DNA of 7,148 nucleotides from Candidatus Omnitrophota bacterium (lineage in GTDB: Bacteria > Omnitrophota > Koll11 > Pluralincolimonadales > Pluralincolimonadaceae). Made by a program: the position numbers and the translations under genes. Within the stretch, counting starts at the first letter, position 1. Each line of letters opens with the position of its first letter. Shown one piece after another: positions 1-7,148 of the stretch. The notes under the pieces are model-generated. The model worked only from the letters and a program-made list of their open reading frames with translations. It did not search any database and had not been told where the DNA came from. The DNA is taken from the NCBI GenBank assembly GCA_022709465.1, contig JAKLIT010000064.1:1-7148 (forward strand), read 5' to 3'.

Positions 1-487
1 ACAGGCGTATGAATACCTCGTTGACGGCTTCGGAGAGGCCCTCATCCATCGTGAAGCGCGTCCGGTCCCAGTCGCAGGAGCAGCCGAGGCGCTTAAGCTG
101 GGATATGATGGTCGAGCCGTATTCCTCGCGCCATTGCCATACGCGTTTAACGAACTCTTCCCTGCCGATGTCCTGGCGTTTCAGGCCTTCCCTGGCGAGT
201 TTCTTCTCGACCACGTTCTGCGTCGCAATGCCGGCGTGGTCGGTGCCGGGAAGCCATTCGGCGTTCCATCCCTGCATCCTCCTCCATCTTATAAGTATAT
301 CCTGGACGGTATTGTTGAGAGCATGGCCCATATGGAGGATGCCCGTGACGTTCGGCGGAGGGATGACGATAGTATAGGGTTTCCTGCCCGAATCGGGCCG
401 GGCATGGAAATATTTCCTGGATTCCCAGAGCTTATACCACTTTTCTTCCGTGGCCTTGGGATCGTAGGCAGAAGGTATCTCTCGCAT
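1..487 (-). CDS. valS: Valyl-tRNA synthetase, N-terminal part (3' end outside window)
   Basis: This is the first 162 codons of a class Ia aminoacyl-tRNA synthetase that charges tRNA-Val with valine in the cytosol. The gene runs off the left edge; full-length ValS is usually about 880-950 residues. The start reads [21 protein letters not shown], typical of ValS. The class I HIGH-type motif is HMGH at residues 52-55 inside [15 protein letters not shown] (43-57). [12 protein letters not shown] (79-90) and GCSCDWDR (135-142) are also characteristic of ValS rather than IleS or LeuS. The ATG lies 2 nt after the cimA stop, and no strong Shine-Dalgarno is visible, only a weak AAGG-type match about 14 nt upstream, so translational coupling to cimA is likely. 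No in-frame ATG, GTG or TTG close upstream competes. Identification is firm; only the end is missing. Confidence 0.95.
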   Translation of the reverse strand, partial: MREIPSAYDPKATEEKWYKLWESRKYFHARPDSGRKPYTIVIPPPNVTGILHMGHALNNTVQDILIRWRRMQGWNAEWLPGTDHAGIATQNVVEKKLAREGLKRQDIGREEFVKRVWQWREEYGSTIISQLKRLGCSCDWDRTRFTMDEGLSEAVNEVFIRL

Positions 488-489
488 GG

Positions 490-2064
490 CTACTGCTTCT
501 GGACCTTATGGTCCTTCAGGAGCTTGTATTCGATAGAGTCGACAAGCGCGTTCCAGGATGCCTCGATGATGTTCTCTGACACGCCTATGGTCCACCATGA
601 GTCCTTCGCGTCCTGAGATTGGATGAGCACGCGGACCTTCGCTGCCGTGCCGGCTTTCTCGTCAAGCACCCGGACCTTGAAATCCGAGAGGTGCATCTGC
701 GCGAGCGTCGGGTAAAATTCAAGCAGCGCCTTGCGAAGCGCGTTGTCTAGGGCGTTGATTGGGCCGTCGCCTTCCGCGGCGGTATGTTCGACTACCTTGT
801 TGACTTTCACCTTGATGGTCGCCTCGGAAAGGAGCCTGCTGCCCTTATGCTCGGTGACCACCTTGAACCCCTCGAGCTCGAAGAACTTCTTGTATTTCTT
901 GAACGCACGCTTCAACAGCAACTCGAGCGAGCCTTCTGCCGCCTCAAAATGGTAACCGTCGTGTTCAAGCTGTTGCAGAAGTTTTAGGATCTTCTTCGTT
1001 TTCGGGGCTTCCTTTGTGAGGCCCAGCTCGAGTGCCTCGGCCCTCAGCATGATCGAGCTCTTGCCCGAAAGTTCCGAGACGAGCAAACGCCTCTTGTTCC
1101 CGACCGCGTGAGGGTCGACATGCTCATATGTGACGGGATTCTTCATAATAGCGTTGATATGGACCCCTGCCTTATGCGTGAATGCGCTGTTGCCTACGAA
1201 CGGCTGGTTCTCCTGCTGTTTTACGTTGCTGATCTCCGCGACGAACCTCGATGCTTCTGTAAGCTCTTTTAATTTTGCGTTGCTGATGCAATCGATCCCG
1301 AGCTTCATCTTCAGGTTCCCGATAACGGAGACGAGGTTCGCGTTCCCGCATCTTTCGCCGTAACCGTTGAACGTCCCTTGCACCTGGACGCACCCTGCCT
1401 GCACGGCTGCGACGGAATTCGCTACCGCCATGTCGCAATCGTTGTGGCAATGGATCCCGACCGGGCAATCAAGCTTCGCGACCACCTCCATCACGATGTC
1501 CGTCAGCTCGGACATGATCGTCCCGCCGTTCGTGTCGCAAAGGATAACGCATTCGGCGCCGGCGTCGCGCGCCGCGAAGACGGTCATCAGCGCGTACTCC
1601 GGGTTGCTCTTGTATCCGTCGAAGAAATGCTCCGCGTCATAGAAGACGGTCTTCCCTTTGGACCTGAGGAACGAGACTGTCTCGGAGACCATCTTCAGGT
1701 TCTCTTCGAGCGGGACCTTGAAGACGTCCCTGACGTGCAGGTCCCAAGATTTACCGAAAATAGTGACATAGCGCGTCCCCGAATCAAGCAGGCCCTTCAC
1801 GATCGCGTCCTTTTTGATATCGGTGTTCGCGCGGCGAGTCGAGCCGAACGCTACGATCTTCGAGTTCTTCAGCTTCAGCTTGCCGGCGGCCTTGAAGAAA
1901 GCCATATCCTTCGGGTTGGACCCAGGCCACCCTCCCTCGATGAAATGGATCCCGAGCCCGTCGAGTTTTCCAACGATGCGCAGTTTGTCATTTACCGAAT
2001 ATGAGATGCCTTCGGTCTGTGCACCATCGCGCAGCGTCGTATCGTAGAGCGTCACCTGCTTCAT
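490..2064 (-). CDS. cimA: (R)-citramalate synthase
   Basis: The 524-residue protein matches the CimA type of the LeuA/homocitrate synthase family. CimA condenses acetyl-CoA with pyruvate to (R)-citramalate, the first step of the threonine-independent route to 2-oxobutyrate and isoleucine. The TIM-barrel part opens with [13 protein letters not shown] (7-19). By family analogy D13, H205 and H207 (in GIHCHND, 203-209) bind the metal. [11 protein letters not shown] (234-244) and [12 protein letters not shown] (295-306) are further family motifs. Residues about 415-515 form a LeuA-type C-terminal regulatory domain, including [13 protein letters not shown] (431-443), so isoleucine feedback is expected. 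The long CimA-type length and the GAQTEG and [11 protein letters not shown] (43-53) variants favour citramalate over 2-isopropylmalate synthase. The ATG is 12 nt after the lysC stop, with an AAAGG-type ribosome site overlapping that stop. Substrate choice is inferred from family resemblance. Confidence 0.92.
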   Translation of the reverse strand: MKQVTLYDTTLRDGAQTEGISYSVNDKLRIVGKLDGLGIHFIEGGWPGSNPKDMAFFKAAGKLKLKNSKIVAFGSTRRANTDIKKDAIVKGLLDSGTRYVTIFGKSWDLHVRDVFKVPLEENLKMVSETVSFLRSKGKTVFYDAEHFFDGYKSNPEYALMTVFAARDAGAECVILCDTNGGTIMSELTDIVMEVVAKLDCPVGIHCHNDCDMAVANSVAAVQAGCVQVQGTFNGYGERCGNANLVSVIGNLKMKLGIDCISNAKLKELTEASRFVAEISNVKQQENQPFVGNSAFTHKAGVHINAIMKNPVTYEHVDPHAVGNKRRLLVSELSGKSSIMLRAEALELGLTKEAPKTKKILKLLQQLEHDGYHFEAAEGSLELLLKRAFKKYKKFFELEGFKVVTEHKGSRLLSEATIKVKVNKVVEHTAAEGDGPINALDNALRKALLEFYPTLAQMHLSDFKVRVLDEKAGTAAKVRVLIQSQDAKDSWWTIGVSENIIEASWNALVDSIEYKLLKDHKVQKQ

Positions 2065-2076
2065 CTTCTTTCGCCT

Positions 2077-2559
2077 TTATTTTACTTTCTTAAGTTCAAA
2101 TTCGTCATGAAGGGTTTTCAGCGCCTGCTCCGCGTGCTTCTTCCCTATAACGCAGGATATCTTTATCTCCGATGTCGATATCATCCCTATATTGATCTTC
2201 TTGGACGCGAGCGCCTTGAACATCCTCGCGGCGATACCGGCATGGCTCCTCATGCCTATACCGACTATCGATATCTTCGCTATGCTCTCGTCCTTTATGA
2301 CCTCACCCGCGCCGATCTCGCGCGCGACCCTCTTTGCGACCTTCATCGTCTTCTCGAGGTCCTCAGTAAGCACCGTGAACGAGACGTCAGTCGTCCCGGT
2401 CCTTCCGACGTTCTGGACTATCATGTCTATGACTATGTTGTTCGAGCCCAACTCCTTGAATATCACGGCCGCGACACCGGGTTTGTCCGGCACGTCGCAA
2501 ATCGTTATCTTCGCCTCATCCTTCTGCAGCGCTACTCCGCTGACATCTATTCTCTCCAT
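2077..2559 (-). CDS. lysC: Aspartate kinase beta subunit from in-frame internal start (predicted)
   Basis: An in-frame ATG at codon 249 of lysC (reading MERIDVSGVALQKDEAKI) would give a 160-residue protein consisting only of the two C-terminal ACT modules. It is preceded by a perfect AAGGAGG with an 8-nt spacer, a better ribosome site than that of the full-length GTG start. In Bacillus subtilis and Corynebacterium glutamicum lysC is known to produce such an in-frame beta subunit, starting near residue 250, that forms an alpha2-beta2 regulatory complex. The position here matches that precedent. That the beta subunit is made in this organism is inference. Confidence 0.6.
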   Translation of the reverse strand: MERIDVSGVALQKDEAKITICDVPDKPGVAAVIFKELGSNNIVIDMIVQNVGRTGTTDVSFTVLTEDLEKTMKVAKRVAREIGAGEVIKDESIAKISIVGIGMRSHAGIAARMFKALASKKINIGMISTSEIKISCVIGKKHAEQALKTLHDEFELKKVK

Positions 2560-3303
2560 TGATTTTGCCTCCTTGCAGATCACTGTGCCTTCGTTGTTGG
2601 AAAAACTCGAGCGTACGTGTATCGGTATATCGTAACGTTTTCCGTATTCGACGGACCTTGCCTGCATCACCTTCGCCCCGAGCGACGCGAGCTCGAGCAT
2701 CTCGTCATAGCTTATCTTTGAGAGCTTCCTCGCGTCCTTTACTATCCTCGGGTCCGCAGTATATACGCCGTCGACGTCCGTATATATCTCACAGATCTTT
2801 GCTCCGAGCGCCTTTGCAAGCGCCACGGCAGTCAGGTCGCTCCCGCCGCGTCCAAGCGTCGTTATCTCTTTCTTGATGCTGATGCCCTGGAAGCCCGCTA
2901 CAACTACGACCCTGCCTTCCTTTAACTGTTCCTTTATCCTGTCGGAGGCGGATATGTCAAGTATGCGCGCTTTCGTATGCGTCGTATCGGTAATTATGCC
3001 TACCTGCGCGCCGGTAAATGATATCGATGGCACGTTGAGCTCCTGTATCGCCATCGCGAGGAGCGCGCAGGAAATCTGCTCGCCCGTGGATATCAGCATG
3101 TCCATCTCGCGCTCGGAAGGGTCATCGGTGACCTTCGAGGCCAGTTCAATGAGCTCATCGGTGGTATCGCCCAACGCGGATACGACCACAACGACATCAT
3201 GGCCGCGTTTCTTGTACCTGACCACCCTCTGGGCGACCTTCTTGATCCTCTCGGGATTCGCTACCGAGGACCCGCCGTATTTCTGGACTATTAAAGATCC
3301 CAC
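2077..3303 (-). CDS. lysC: Aspartate kinase (alpha subunit / full-length form)
   Basis: This 408-residue monofunctional aspartate kinase makes 4-phospho-L-aspartate from aspartate and ATP, the entry to lysine, threonine and methionine synthesis. The amino-acid kinase domain covers about residues 1-235: KYGGSSVANPERI (8-20), STGEQIS (72-78), GRGGSDLTAVALAKALGA (151-168) and YTDVDGVYTADPRI (174-187). Two ACT-type regulatory modules follow, around 263-330 (ITICDVPDKPGVAAV) and 342-402 (ISIVGIGMRSHAGIAARMF, then MISTSEIKISCVI). This architecture is known from lysine- and/or threonine-inhibited enzymes. The start is GTG at 3303; no upstream in-frame start exists before the preceding gene's stop. 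AGGAGG is 14 nt away, longer than ideal, while AAGGCGG at about 7 nt is a closer, imperfect ribosome site. An internal start for a beta subunit is listed separately. Effector specificity cannot be read from sequence. Confidence 0.95.
   Translation of the reverse strand: MGSLIVQKYGGSSVANPERIKKVAQRVVRYKKRGHDVVVVVSALGDTTDELIELASKVTDDPSEREMDMLISTGEQISCALLAMAIQELNVPSISFTGAQVGIITDTTHTKARILDISASDRIKEQLKEGRVVVVAGFQGISIKKEITTLGRGGSDLTAVALAKALGAKICEIYTDVDGVYTADPRIVKDARKLSKISYDEMLELASLGAKVMQARSVEYGKRYDIPIHVRSSFSNNEGTVICKEAKSMERIDVSGVALQKDEAKITICDVPDKPGVAAVIFKELGSNNIVIDMIVQNVGRTGTTDVSFTVLTEDLEKTMKVAKRVAREIGAGEVIKDESIAKISIVGIGMRSHAGIAARMFKALASKKINIGMISTSEIKISCVIGKKHAEQALKTLHDEFELKKVK
2568..2574 (-). promoter_or_regulatory. 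Internal Shine-Dalgarno for lysC beta subunit
   Basis: The minus strand reads AAGGAGG, then 8 nt, then ATG at 2559, all inside the lysC reading frame (the codons for K, E, A, K, S before M249). It is the most consensus ribosome site found at any start in the window. It sits at the junction between the catalytic and ACT regions, which argues against a coincidental purine run. Confidence 0.65.
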
Positions 3304-3326
3304 TTTTATTCCGCCTTCCTCCTGTT

Positions 3327-4529
3327 TTATGATTTCATGAAATAACGCATGAGCTCTTCGCCGTGCCCGTATATCAGGCCGGTGCTCTTCGCGTTGGCCT
3401 CACTGAAGGCTGAGGCCTTGTTCGGCTCTATCCCTTTACCGTACATAACGAACGGGACGGGTTCCGCGGTATGTGTCTTAAGTGAGACCGGGGTAAAATG
3501 GTCCGGCAGGACCATGACCCTCAGGTTTTCCTTCCCGCCCTGTTTGCCTCCGAGGAACGCGCCTACAACGAACCTGTCGAAGTTCTCTATTGCCGCTATC
3601 TTCGCGCGCAGGTCGCCGTTATGGCCGGCTTCGTCAGGCGCTTCCACGTGCACAAAAACGAAATCCTTATGCTTAAGGGAATCAAGCGCGTACTGCGCCT
3701 TTCCCTGGTAGTTCGTATCGTAATATCCGGTTGCGCCGGGGACGTTTATCACGTCGAGGCCGATCGTCCTGCCAATACCTTTTATGAGGTCTACCGCAGA
3801 TATGACCGAGCCCTCCGCCCCGTAAAGGTCCCTGAATTTCGGCATATTAGCGTCGACACCCTGCCCCCATAGCCAGGCCATGTTCGCGGGATTCTCCCTA
3901 AGGTCTATCCTGACGTGGTTAACTTCATGCCCGGATAGCAGGGCCTTTGAATCCTCCATTATCTTTACGAGGAACTCGCCGCCGGGGCCTTTCGGAAGAT
4001 ACCCCTTGACCGGCGATCCCGTGATGTCGTGCGGAGGGATGCATTCCGCCTTCATCAGGGCTTCTTTCAGCGAGGCGTCCTTGACTATCATAAGGTGCCT
4101 GTAGCTTACGCCGGGATAAAAACGTATCTTATCCGAGCCCATCTCTTTATCGAGGAACTTGATGAGCGTCGAGGCCTCTTCGGTCGTGATATGGCCGGCT
4201 GAATAATCGGCCATAAGCCCGTTATCTATGGTGACGAGGTTGCACCTGAACGCCACATCGTCGGGGCCCAGCTTTATGCCCATATTGGACGCTTCGAGCG
4301 GCCCTCTTCCCGAGTAATATTTTTTCGGGTCATAACCTATTATAGACAGGTTTGCCACATCGGATGCCGGAGCGAATCCCGCAGGAACGGTCTTTACGAG
4401 GCCCGACCTGCCGTTCTTAGCGGCGAAATCCATGTTCGGGGTCTTTGCCGACTCAAGCGGTGTCTTGTTCCCGAGTTCCCTTATGGGGTAATCCGCCATC
4501 CCGTCGCCTACGAGCACGGCGTATTTCAT
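3327..4529 (-). CDS. ApgM-family (cofactor-independent phosphoglycerate mutase-like) protein, probable homoserine kinase
   Basis: The 400-residue protein belongs to the alkaline phosphatase superfamily, archaeal-type phosphoglycerate mutase (ApgM) branch. [10 protein letters not shown] (6-15) carries the first metal aspartate D9. [15 protein letters not shown] (54-68) should hold the nucleophilic serine S56. [10 protein letters not shown] (76-85), [14 protein letters not shown] (293-306; D299 and H303) and [14 protein letters not shown] (341-354; D343, H344 and H353) supply the other expected metal ligands. It is a single-domain protein with no signal peptide, so cytosolic. Automatic annotation would call it phosphoglycerate mutase. 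The TIGR02535 family within this branch is instead described as a proposed homoserine kinase, from its placement beside hom, thrC and lysC in genomes lacking thrB. The same context is seen here: its ATG overlaps the thrC stop by 4 nt (ATGA), and lysC follows after 23 nt. GAAGG about 10 nt upstream is the likely ribosome site. Superfamily is certain; the substrate is inferred. Confidence 0.85.
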   Translation of the reverse strand: MKYAVLVGDGMADYPIRELGNKTPLESAKTPNMDFAAKNGRSGLVKTVPAGFAPASDVANLSIIGYDPKKYYSGRGPLEASNMGIKLGPDDVAFRCNLVTIDNGLMADYSAGHITTEEASTLIKFLDKEMGSDKIRFYPGVSYRHLMIVKDASLKEALMKAECIPPHDITGSPVKGYLPKGPGGEFLVKIMEDSKALLSGHEVNHVRIDLRENPANMAWLWGQGVDANMPKFRDLYGAEGSVISAVDLIKGIGRTIGLDVINVPGATGYYDTNYQGKAQYALDSLKHKDFVFVHVEAPDEAGHNGDLRAKIAAIENFDRFVVGAFLGGKQGGKENLRVMVLPDHFTPVSLKTHTAEPVPFVMYGKGIEPNKASAFSEANAKSTGLIYGHGEELMRYFMKS

Positions 4530-5590
4530 ATCCCTATCGCCTTCAGGACCGCCTTCATCTCCGCCTTGACGGTCTTCGGTTTGCTCAGCAGCGATATAGC
4601 CCTGTCCGGGTCCTTCAACCCGTGGCCGGTAAGCACGCAGACGATCTTTATCTTTTTATCCGGCGATCTCTTGAAAAGCCCTTTGTCTATCATCTTCAGA
4701 AGGCCCGCTACCGAAGCCGCCGACGCAGGCTCGGCGAATACGCCGTCCTTTGCCGCGAGCAGTTTATAGGCCTCGAGTATCTCGTTATCTGAGACCATGT
4801 CTATGGTACCGCGCGATTCGTCGCGGGCGGCCTCAGCCTGGGTCCAGCTCGCGGGATTGCCTATCCTGATCGCGGTCGCAACGGTCTCGGGTTTTTCTAT
4901 TATATGCCCCCTTACGATCGGGGCCGCGCCTTCGGCCTGGAATCCCATCATCCTCGGGAGTTCCTTTATCTTGCCGTACTCCTTATATTCTTTATAACCC
5001 TTCCAGTACGCGGTGATATTCCCCGCGTTGCCTACAGGTATGAAATGGAAATCGGGATTATCCTCCAGCGCTTCGCATATCTCGAACGCGGCGGTCTTCT
5101 GGCCCTCTATCCTGTAAGGGTTCAGCGAGTTGACGAGGGTTATCGGGTAATCATTGGTTATCTGCCTTACAAGGTTCAACGCTTCGTCGAAGTTGCCGTC
5201 CACGGCAAGGACCTCGGCGCCGTATATCAGCGCCTGGGCGAGCTTGCCGATGGCTATCTTACCGTTGGGTATCAGCACGATGCATTTTATTCCCGCGCGC
5301 GCCGCGTATGCGGCCGCCGACGCGGAGGTATTCCCGGTCGAAGCGCACATTATCGCCTTCGAGCCCTCTTCCACGGCCTTCGACACGGCCATGGTCATGC
5401 CCCTGTCCTTGAACGAGCCGGTCGGGTTAGCGCCGTCGAACTTAAGGTATACCTCATAACCCTTGCCCAGCTTTTCGCTGAGATGGCAGGAGTATATCAG
5501 GGGGGTATCGCCCTCGTTGAGTGTGATGATCGGTGTCTCGGATGAGACCGGAAGATACTTGCCGTACCTATGGATCAGGCCGCGCCACAT
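4526..5590 (-). CDS. thrC: Threonine synthase
   Basis: This PLP enzyme converts O-phospho-L-homoserine to L-threonine and phosphate, the last step of threonine synthesis. The protein has 354 residues, the shorter threonine synthase class. It begins [15 protein letters not shown] and has a substrate-loop segment EGDTPLI (26-32). The PLP lysine is K61 in [12 protein letters not shown] (54-65). [17 protein letters not shown] (84-100) and the phosphate-cradle loop VGNAGN (186-191) follow, and TGHGLKDPD (321-329) is the typical C-terminal motif. No extra regulatory domain is present. A strong Shine-Dalgarno, GGAGAGG at 5598-5604, lies in the last hom codons 7 nt before the ATG. The gap to hom is only 4 nt. 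The stop overlaps the next start as ATGA. Its substrate must come from a homoserine kinase, for which the overlapping downstream gene is the local candidate. Confidence 0.95.
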   Translation of the reverse strand: MWRGLIHRYGKYLPVSSETPIITLNEGDTPLIYSCHLSEKLGKGYEVYLKFDGANPTGSFKDRGMTMAVSKAVEEGSKAIMCASTGNTSASAAAYAARAGIKCIVLIPNGKIAIGKLAQALIYGAEVLAVDGNFDEALNLVRQITNDYPITLVNSLNPYRIEGQKTAAFEICEALEDNPDFHFIPVGNAGNITAYWKGYKEYKEYGKIKELPRMMGFQAEGAAPIVRGHIIEKPETVATAIRIGNPASWTQAEAARDESRGTIDMVSDNEILEAYKLLAAKDGVFAEPASAASVAGLLKMIDKGLFKRSPDKKIKIVCVLTGHGLKDPDRAISLLSKPKTVKAEMKAVLKAIGI

Positions 5591-5594
5591 ATTT

Positions 5595-6887
5595 TTACCT
5601 CTCCACCCTTATCGCGACGGTCTTTCGCCTTATCGCGGAGATCCTGTCTATCTCTTCGAGCGCTTGCCTCATGTTCTTCTCCTTTGCCTCGTGAGTCATC
5701 ATGACGACCGGCACGATGCGCGCCTTCCGCCTTTCCTTCTGCCCTACGCTCGCGATGGAGATCCCATGGCGCCCGAGTATCCCTGCGACCTTCGCGAGGA
5801 CGCCGGGCTTGTCTATGCAGGAGATCCTTATGTAATAGCTCGCCTCGATGTCGTCGATCTTCACGATCTTCTTTATCGACTTGTTCTTCATGTATATCGG
5901 CACCCTGCCGACCGCGTTGAACCTTAGGTTCCGCGCGAGGTCGATTACATCTCCCACGACGGAGCTGGCGGCGGGGTTCTGTCCGGCGCCCCTGCCGTAG
6001 AACAAGGTACCGCCCACCATGTCCCCGTGGACATAAATAGCGTTGTAGACGCCTTTGACGTTCGCCAATAGGTGCTCCTTCGATAACAGGGTCGGATGCA
6101 CCCTCACCTCTATATCGTTATCGCGCCTTTTCGCGATCGCGAGCAGCTTTATCGCGTAGCCGAACTCGTCGGCATACCGTATGTCGTTCTGCGATATGTC
6201 GAGGATGCCTTCCACGTAGATGTCCTCAAGCTTTACGAATTTGCCGAACCCGAGAAGGGTAAGTATCGCGAGCTTGTGCGCCGAGTCGTATCCCTCGATA
6301 TCAAGCGCCGGGTTGCGTTCGGCGTACCCTTTCTTCTTCGCCTGTTCAAGCGCGTCGGAAAAGCTGAGCTCGTCCTCCGCCATGCATGAGAGTATGTAAT
6401 TCGAGGTCCCGTTGACTATACCGAGCACGGTATCGATCTCGTTCGCGACGAGCCCTTCCCTGAGCGCCTTGATTATCGGGATGCCGCCGCCCACGGATGC
6501 CTCGTAGAAGACCTCGACACCTGCCTTCATCGCGGCGTCGAATATCTCCTGGCCGTGTTCGGTTATCAGGGCCTTGTTGGCGGTCACGACATGCTGGCCG
6601 CTCTTTATTGCCTTCAGCACGAATTCCTTGGCGGGATGTATGCCTCCGACAAGCTCAACGACGATATCTATGTCGGGGTTCCCTATGACCCTGTTTATGT
6701 CACCGGTCAGGATCTTGCGGTTCACATTTATGGGCCTCTTCCTCCTTAAATCGTTGTCGCAAATAGCTTTGAGTACCACCCGCGCCCCTACTAGCCGCTC
6801 GATATGCGCCGACTTATCGAGCAGGGCGCGCGCGACGCCGACCCCGACGGTGCCGAAGCCAATCATCCCTACATTGATCTTTTCCAT
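5595..6887 (-). CDS. hom: Homoserine dehydrogenase with C-terminal ACT domain
   Basis: This 430-residue enzyme reduces L-aspartate 4-semialdehyde to homoserine with NAD(P)H, the branch point toward threonine and methionine. The N-terminal Rossmann fold starts with [17 protein letters not shown] (6-22). Catalytic and substrate motifs follow: VTANKAL (101-107, with catalytic K105), [11 protein letters not shown] (129-139), [11 protein letters not shown] (156-166), [19 protein letters not shown] (191-209, with D201 and K205 matching the catalytic Asp/Lys of yeast Hom) and [19 protein letters not shown] (297-315). An ACT domain occupies about 351-425 ([23 protein letters not shown]), consistent with threonine feedback as known for this architecture. 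The ATG has GGGAG at 6897-6901, 9 nt upstream. It is the first protein gene of the operon, 25 nt downstream of tRNA-Pro. It is monofunctional, not fused to aspartate kinase. Confidence 0.96.
   Translation of the reverse strand: MEKINVGMIGFGTVGVGVARALLDKSAHIERLVGARVVLKAICDNDLRRKRPINVNRKILTGDINRVIGNPDIDIVVELVGGIHPAKEFVLKAIKSGQHVVTANKALITEHGQEIFDAAMKAGVEVFYEASVGGGIPIIKALREGLVANEIDTVLGIVNGTSNYILSCMAEDELSFSDALEQAKKKGYAERNPALDIEGYDSAHKLAILTLLGFGKFVKLEDIYVEGILDISQNDIRYADEFGYAIKLLAIAKRRDNDIEVRVHPTLLSKEHLLANVKGVYNAIYVHGDMVGGTLFYGRGAGQNPAASSVVGDVIDLARNLRFNAVGRVPIYMKNKSIKKIVKIDDIEASYYIRISCIDKPGVLAKVAGILGRHGISIASVGQKERRKARIVPVVMMTHEAKEKNMRQALEEIDRISAIRRKTVAIRVER
5598..5604 (-). promoter_or_regulatory. 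Shine-Dalgarno of thrC inside the hom terminus
   Basis: GGAGAGG on the minus strand lies in the last hom codons, 7 nt before the thrC ATG. It fixes the thrC start and ties thrC translation to ribosomes finishing hom. Confidence 0.75.
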
Positions 6888-6912
6888 TTCATTTATCTCC
6901 CGCTAAAAAAGA

Positions 6913-6989
6913 TGGTCGGGGCGAGCGGACTCGAACCGCTGACCACTTGTACCCCATACAAGTGCTCTACCAAACTGAGCCACGCCCCG
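6913..6989 (-). tRNA. tRNA-Pro(GGG)
   Basis: The minus strand folds into a complete 77-nt cloverleaf. The 7-bp acceptor stem is CGGGGCG paired with CGCCCCG. The D arm is GCTC/GAGC with loop AGTTTGGTA. The anticodon stem is CTTGT/ACAAG with loop ATGGGGT. The variable loop has 5 nt, and the T arm is AGCGG/CCGCT with loop TTCGAGT. With T33 and G37 the anticodon is GGG, reading CCC and CCU proline codons. The C1-G72 pair and A73 are known bacterial tRNA-Pro identity features. The CCA end is encoded at 6913-6915. It stands between a promoter and hom. Confidence 0.96.
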
Positions 6990-7067
6990 ATATCCGGCTT
7001 TTTGATCGAATAGACATTAATTATAACAAATTGCGGATAAAAAGTATAGAAAGAATTAGGGGGGGAT
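6990..7067 (-). other. gpsA to tRNA-Pro intergenic region
   Basis: This 78-nt AT-rich gap holds the extended -10 promoter. On the minus strand it starts just after the gpsA stop with a run of seven C. No stem followed by a T-run is visible, so no intrinsic terminator for gpsA can be named and read-through into the tRNA operon is possible. Confidence 0.6.
7020..7028 (-). promoter_or_regulatory. Extended -10 promoter ahead of tRNA-Pro and hom operon
   Basis: The minus strand reads TGTTATAAT, a perfect TATAAT (7020-7025) with the TGn extension (7026-7028) of extended -10 promoters. Position +1 would fall near 7013, about 24 nt before the mature tRNA 5' end. The -35 region at 16-18 nt spacing (around 7043-7049, TATACT-like) matches TTGACA poorly, as is usual for extended -10 promoters. 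The AT-rich gap and its position just before a tRNA support it. No other good promoter was seen upstream of hom. Confidence 0.6.
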
Positions 7068-7148
7068 TTACCTGCGGTCTTCGGACTTCTTCCTGCGGGT
7101 CATGAGGTCGCGGACGGCGGACTTCGGGTCCTTTCCCTCGAAGATCAC
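7068..7148 (-). CDS. gpsA: Glycerol-3-phosphate dehydrogenase [NAD(P)+], C-terminal end (5' part outside window)
   Basis: Only the last 26 codons and the TAA stop are inside the window. The visible tail includes FEGKDPKSAVRDLMTR followed by a basic end (RKKSEDRR). The pattern EGKxPxxAVxxLMTR at the C-terminus is what I know from bacterial GpsA, the cytosolic enzyme that reduces dihydroxyacetone phosphate to sn-glycerol 3-phosphate for phospholipid synthesis. The first visible codon, GTG, is internal and is not proposed as a start. With so little sequence, the call rests on one short motif. The gene is co-directional with the operon downstream. Confidence 0.7.
   Translation of the reverse strand: MIFEGKDPKSAVRDLMTRRKKSEDRR

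Noticed and set aside
134..616. Open frame of 160 codons on the plus strand across the cimA-valS junction
   Set aside because: It is antisense to two real genes at once and has no recognisable domain or plausible ribosome site.
1172..1468. Minus-strand frame of 98 codons inside cimA in another phase
   Set aside because: It is a low-complexity, arginine-rich out-of-frame reading of cimA with no sign of a frameshift in cimA.
1378..2004. Open frame of 208 codons on the plus strand opposite cimA
   Set aside because: It lies wholly antisense to a well-supported gene. Its translation shows no recognisable domain, and it is typical of long antisense frames in moderately GC-rich coding DNA.
4904..5545. 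Open frame of 213 codons on the plus strand opposite thrC
   Set aside because: It is antisense to thrC, whose motifs are intact throughout. No family resemblance was seen.
6905..6923. T-run just after tRNA-Pro as a possible intrinsic terminator
   Set aside because: The only stems upstream belong to the tRNA fold, and several unpaired bases separate them from the T6 run, so the hairpin-plus-T-tract arrangement is not met.
6991..7039. Inverted hexamers TATCCG (6991-6996) and CGGATA (7034-7039) flanking the promoter
   Set aside because: Only 6 bp with a 37-nt separation. This is expected by chance and too weak to call an operator.
7059..7065. Run of seven G on the plus strand after the gpsA stop
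   Set aside because: A short non-coding homopolymer with no partner repeat. It may be a variable or error-prone site but carries no visible function.

Overview
The window is bacterial. It has Shine-Dalgarno-led genes, a tRNA with an encoded CCA end, and short intergenic gaps. GC content looks moderately high by eye. All genes are on the minus strand, so transcription runs from the right edge to the left. The lineage cannot be fixed from sequence alone. The hom-thrC-ApgM-like-lysC-cimA order resembles clusters I recall from Geobacter-like Desulfobacterota and from uncultured groups such as Omnitrophota, which I offer only as a weak guess.

Layout in transcription order: (1) the last 26 codons of a probable gpsA, 7068-7148; (2) a 78-nt gap with an extended -10 promoter; (3) tRNA-Pro(GGG) with encoded CCA, 6913-6989; (4) a compact block: hom (homoserine dehydrogenase with ACT domain), thrC (threonine synthase), an alkaline-phosphatase-superfamily protein of the ApgM/'proposed homoserine kinase' family, lysC (aspartate kinase), cimA (citramalate synthase) and the 5' third or less of valS, which runs off the left edge. 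Junctions in the block range from a 4-nt overlap to a 23-nt gap, so it reads as one operon, possibly co-transcribed with the tRNA.

Function: LysC phosphorylates aspartate and Hom makes homoserine. The ApgM-like protein probably supplies the homoserine kinase step, since no classical thrB lies here, and ThrC makes threonine. CimA opens a threonine-independent route to 2-oxobutyrate and isoleucine. ValS charges tRNA-Val, a neighbouring branched-chain theme.

Most notable points: the ApgM-family protein sits exactly where homoserine kinase is missing; lysC contains an internal ATG with a consensus AAGGAGG at ideal spacing, predicting a separate ACT-domain beta subunit; and a tRNA-Pro gene stands at the head of the operon. 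I found no CRISPR array, mobile element or clearly undescribed system.
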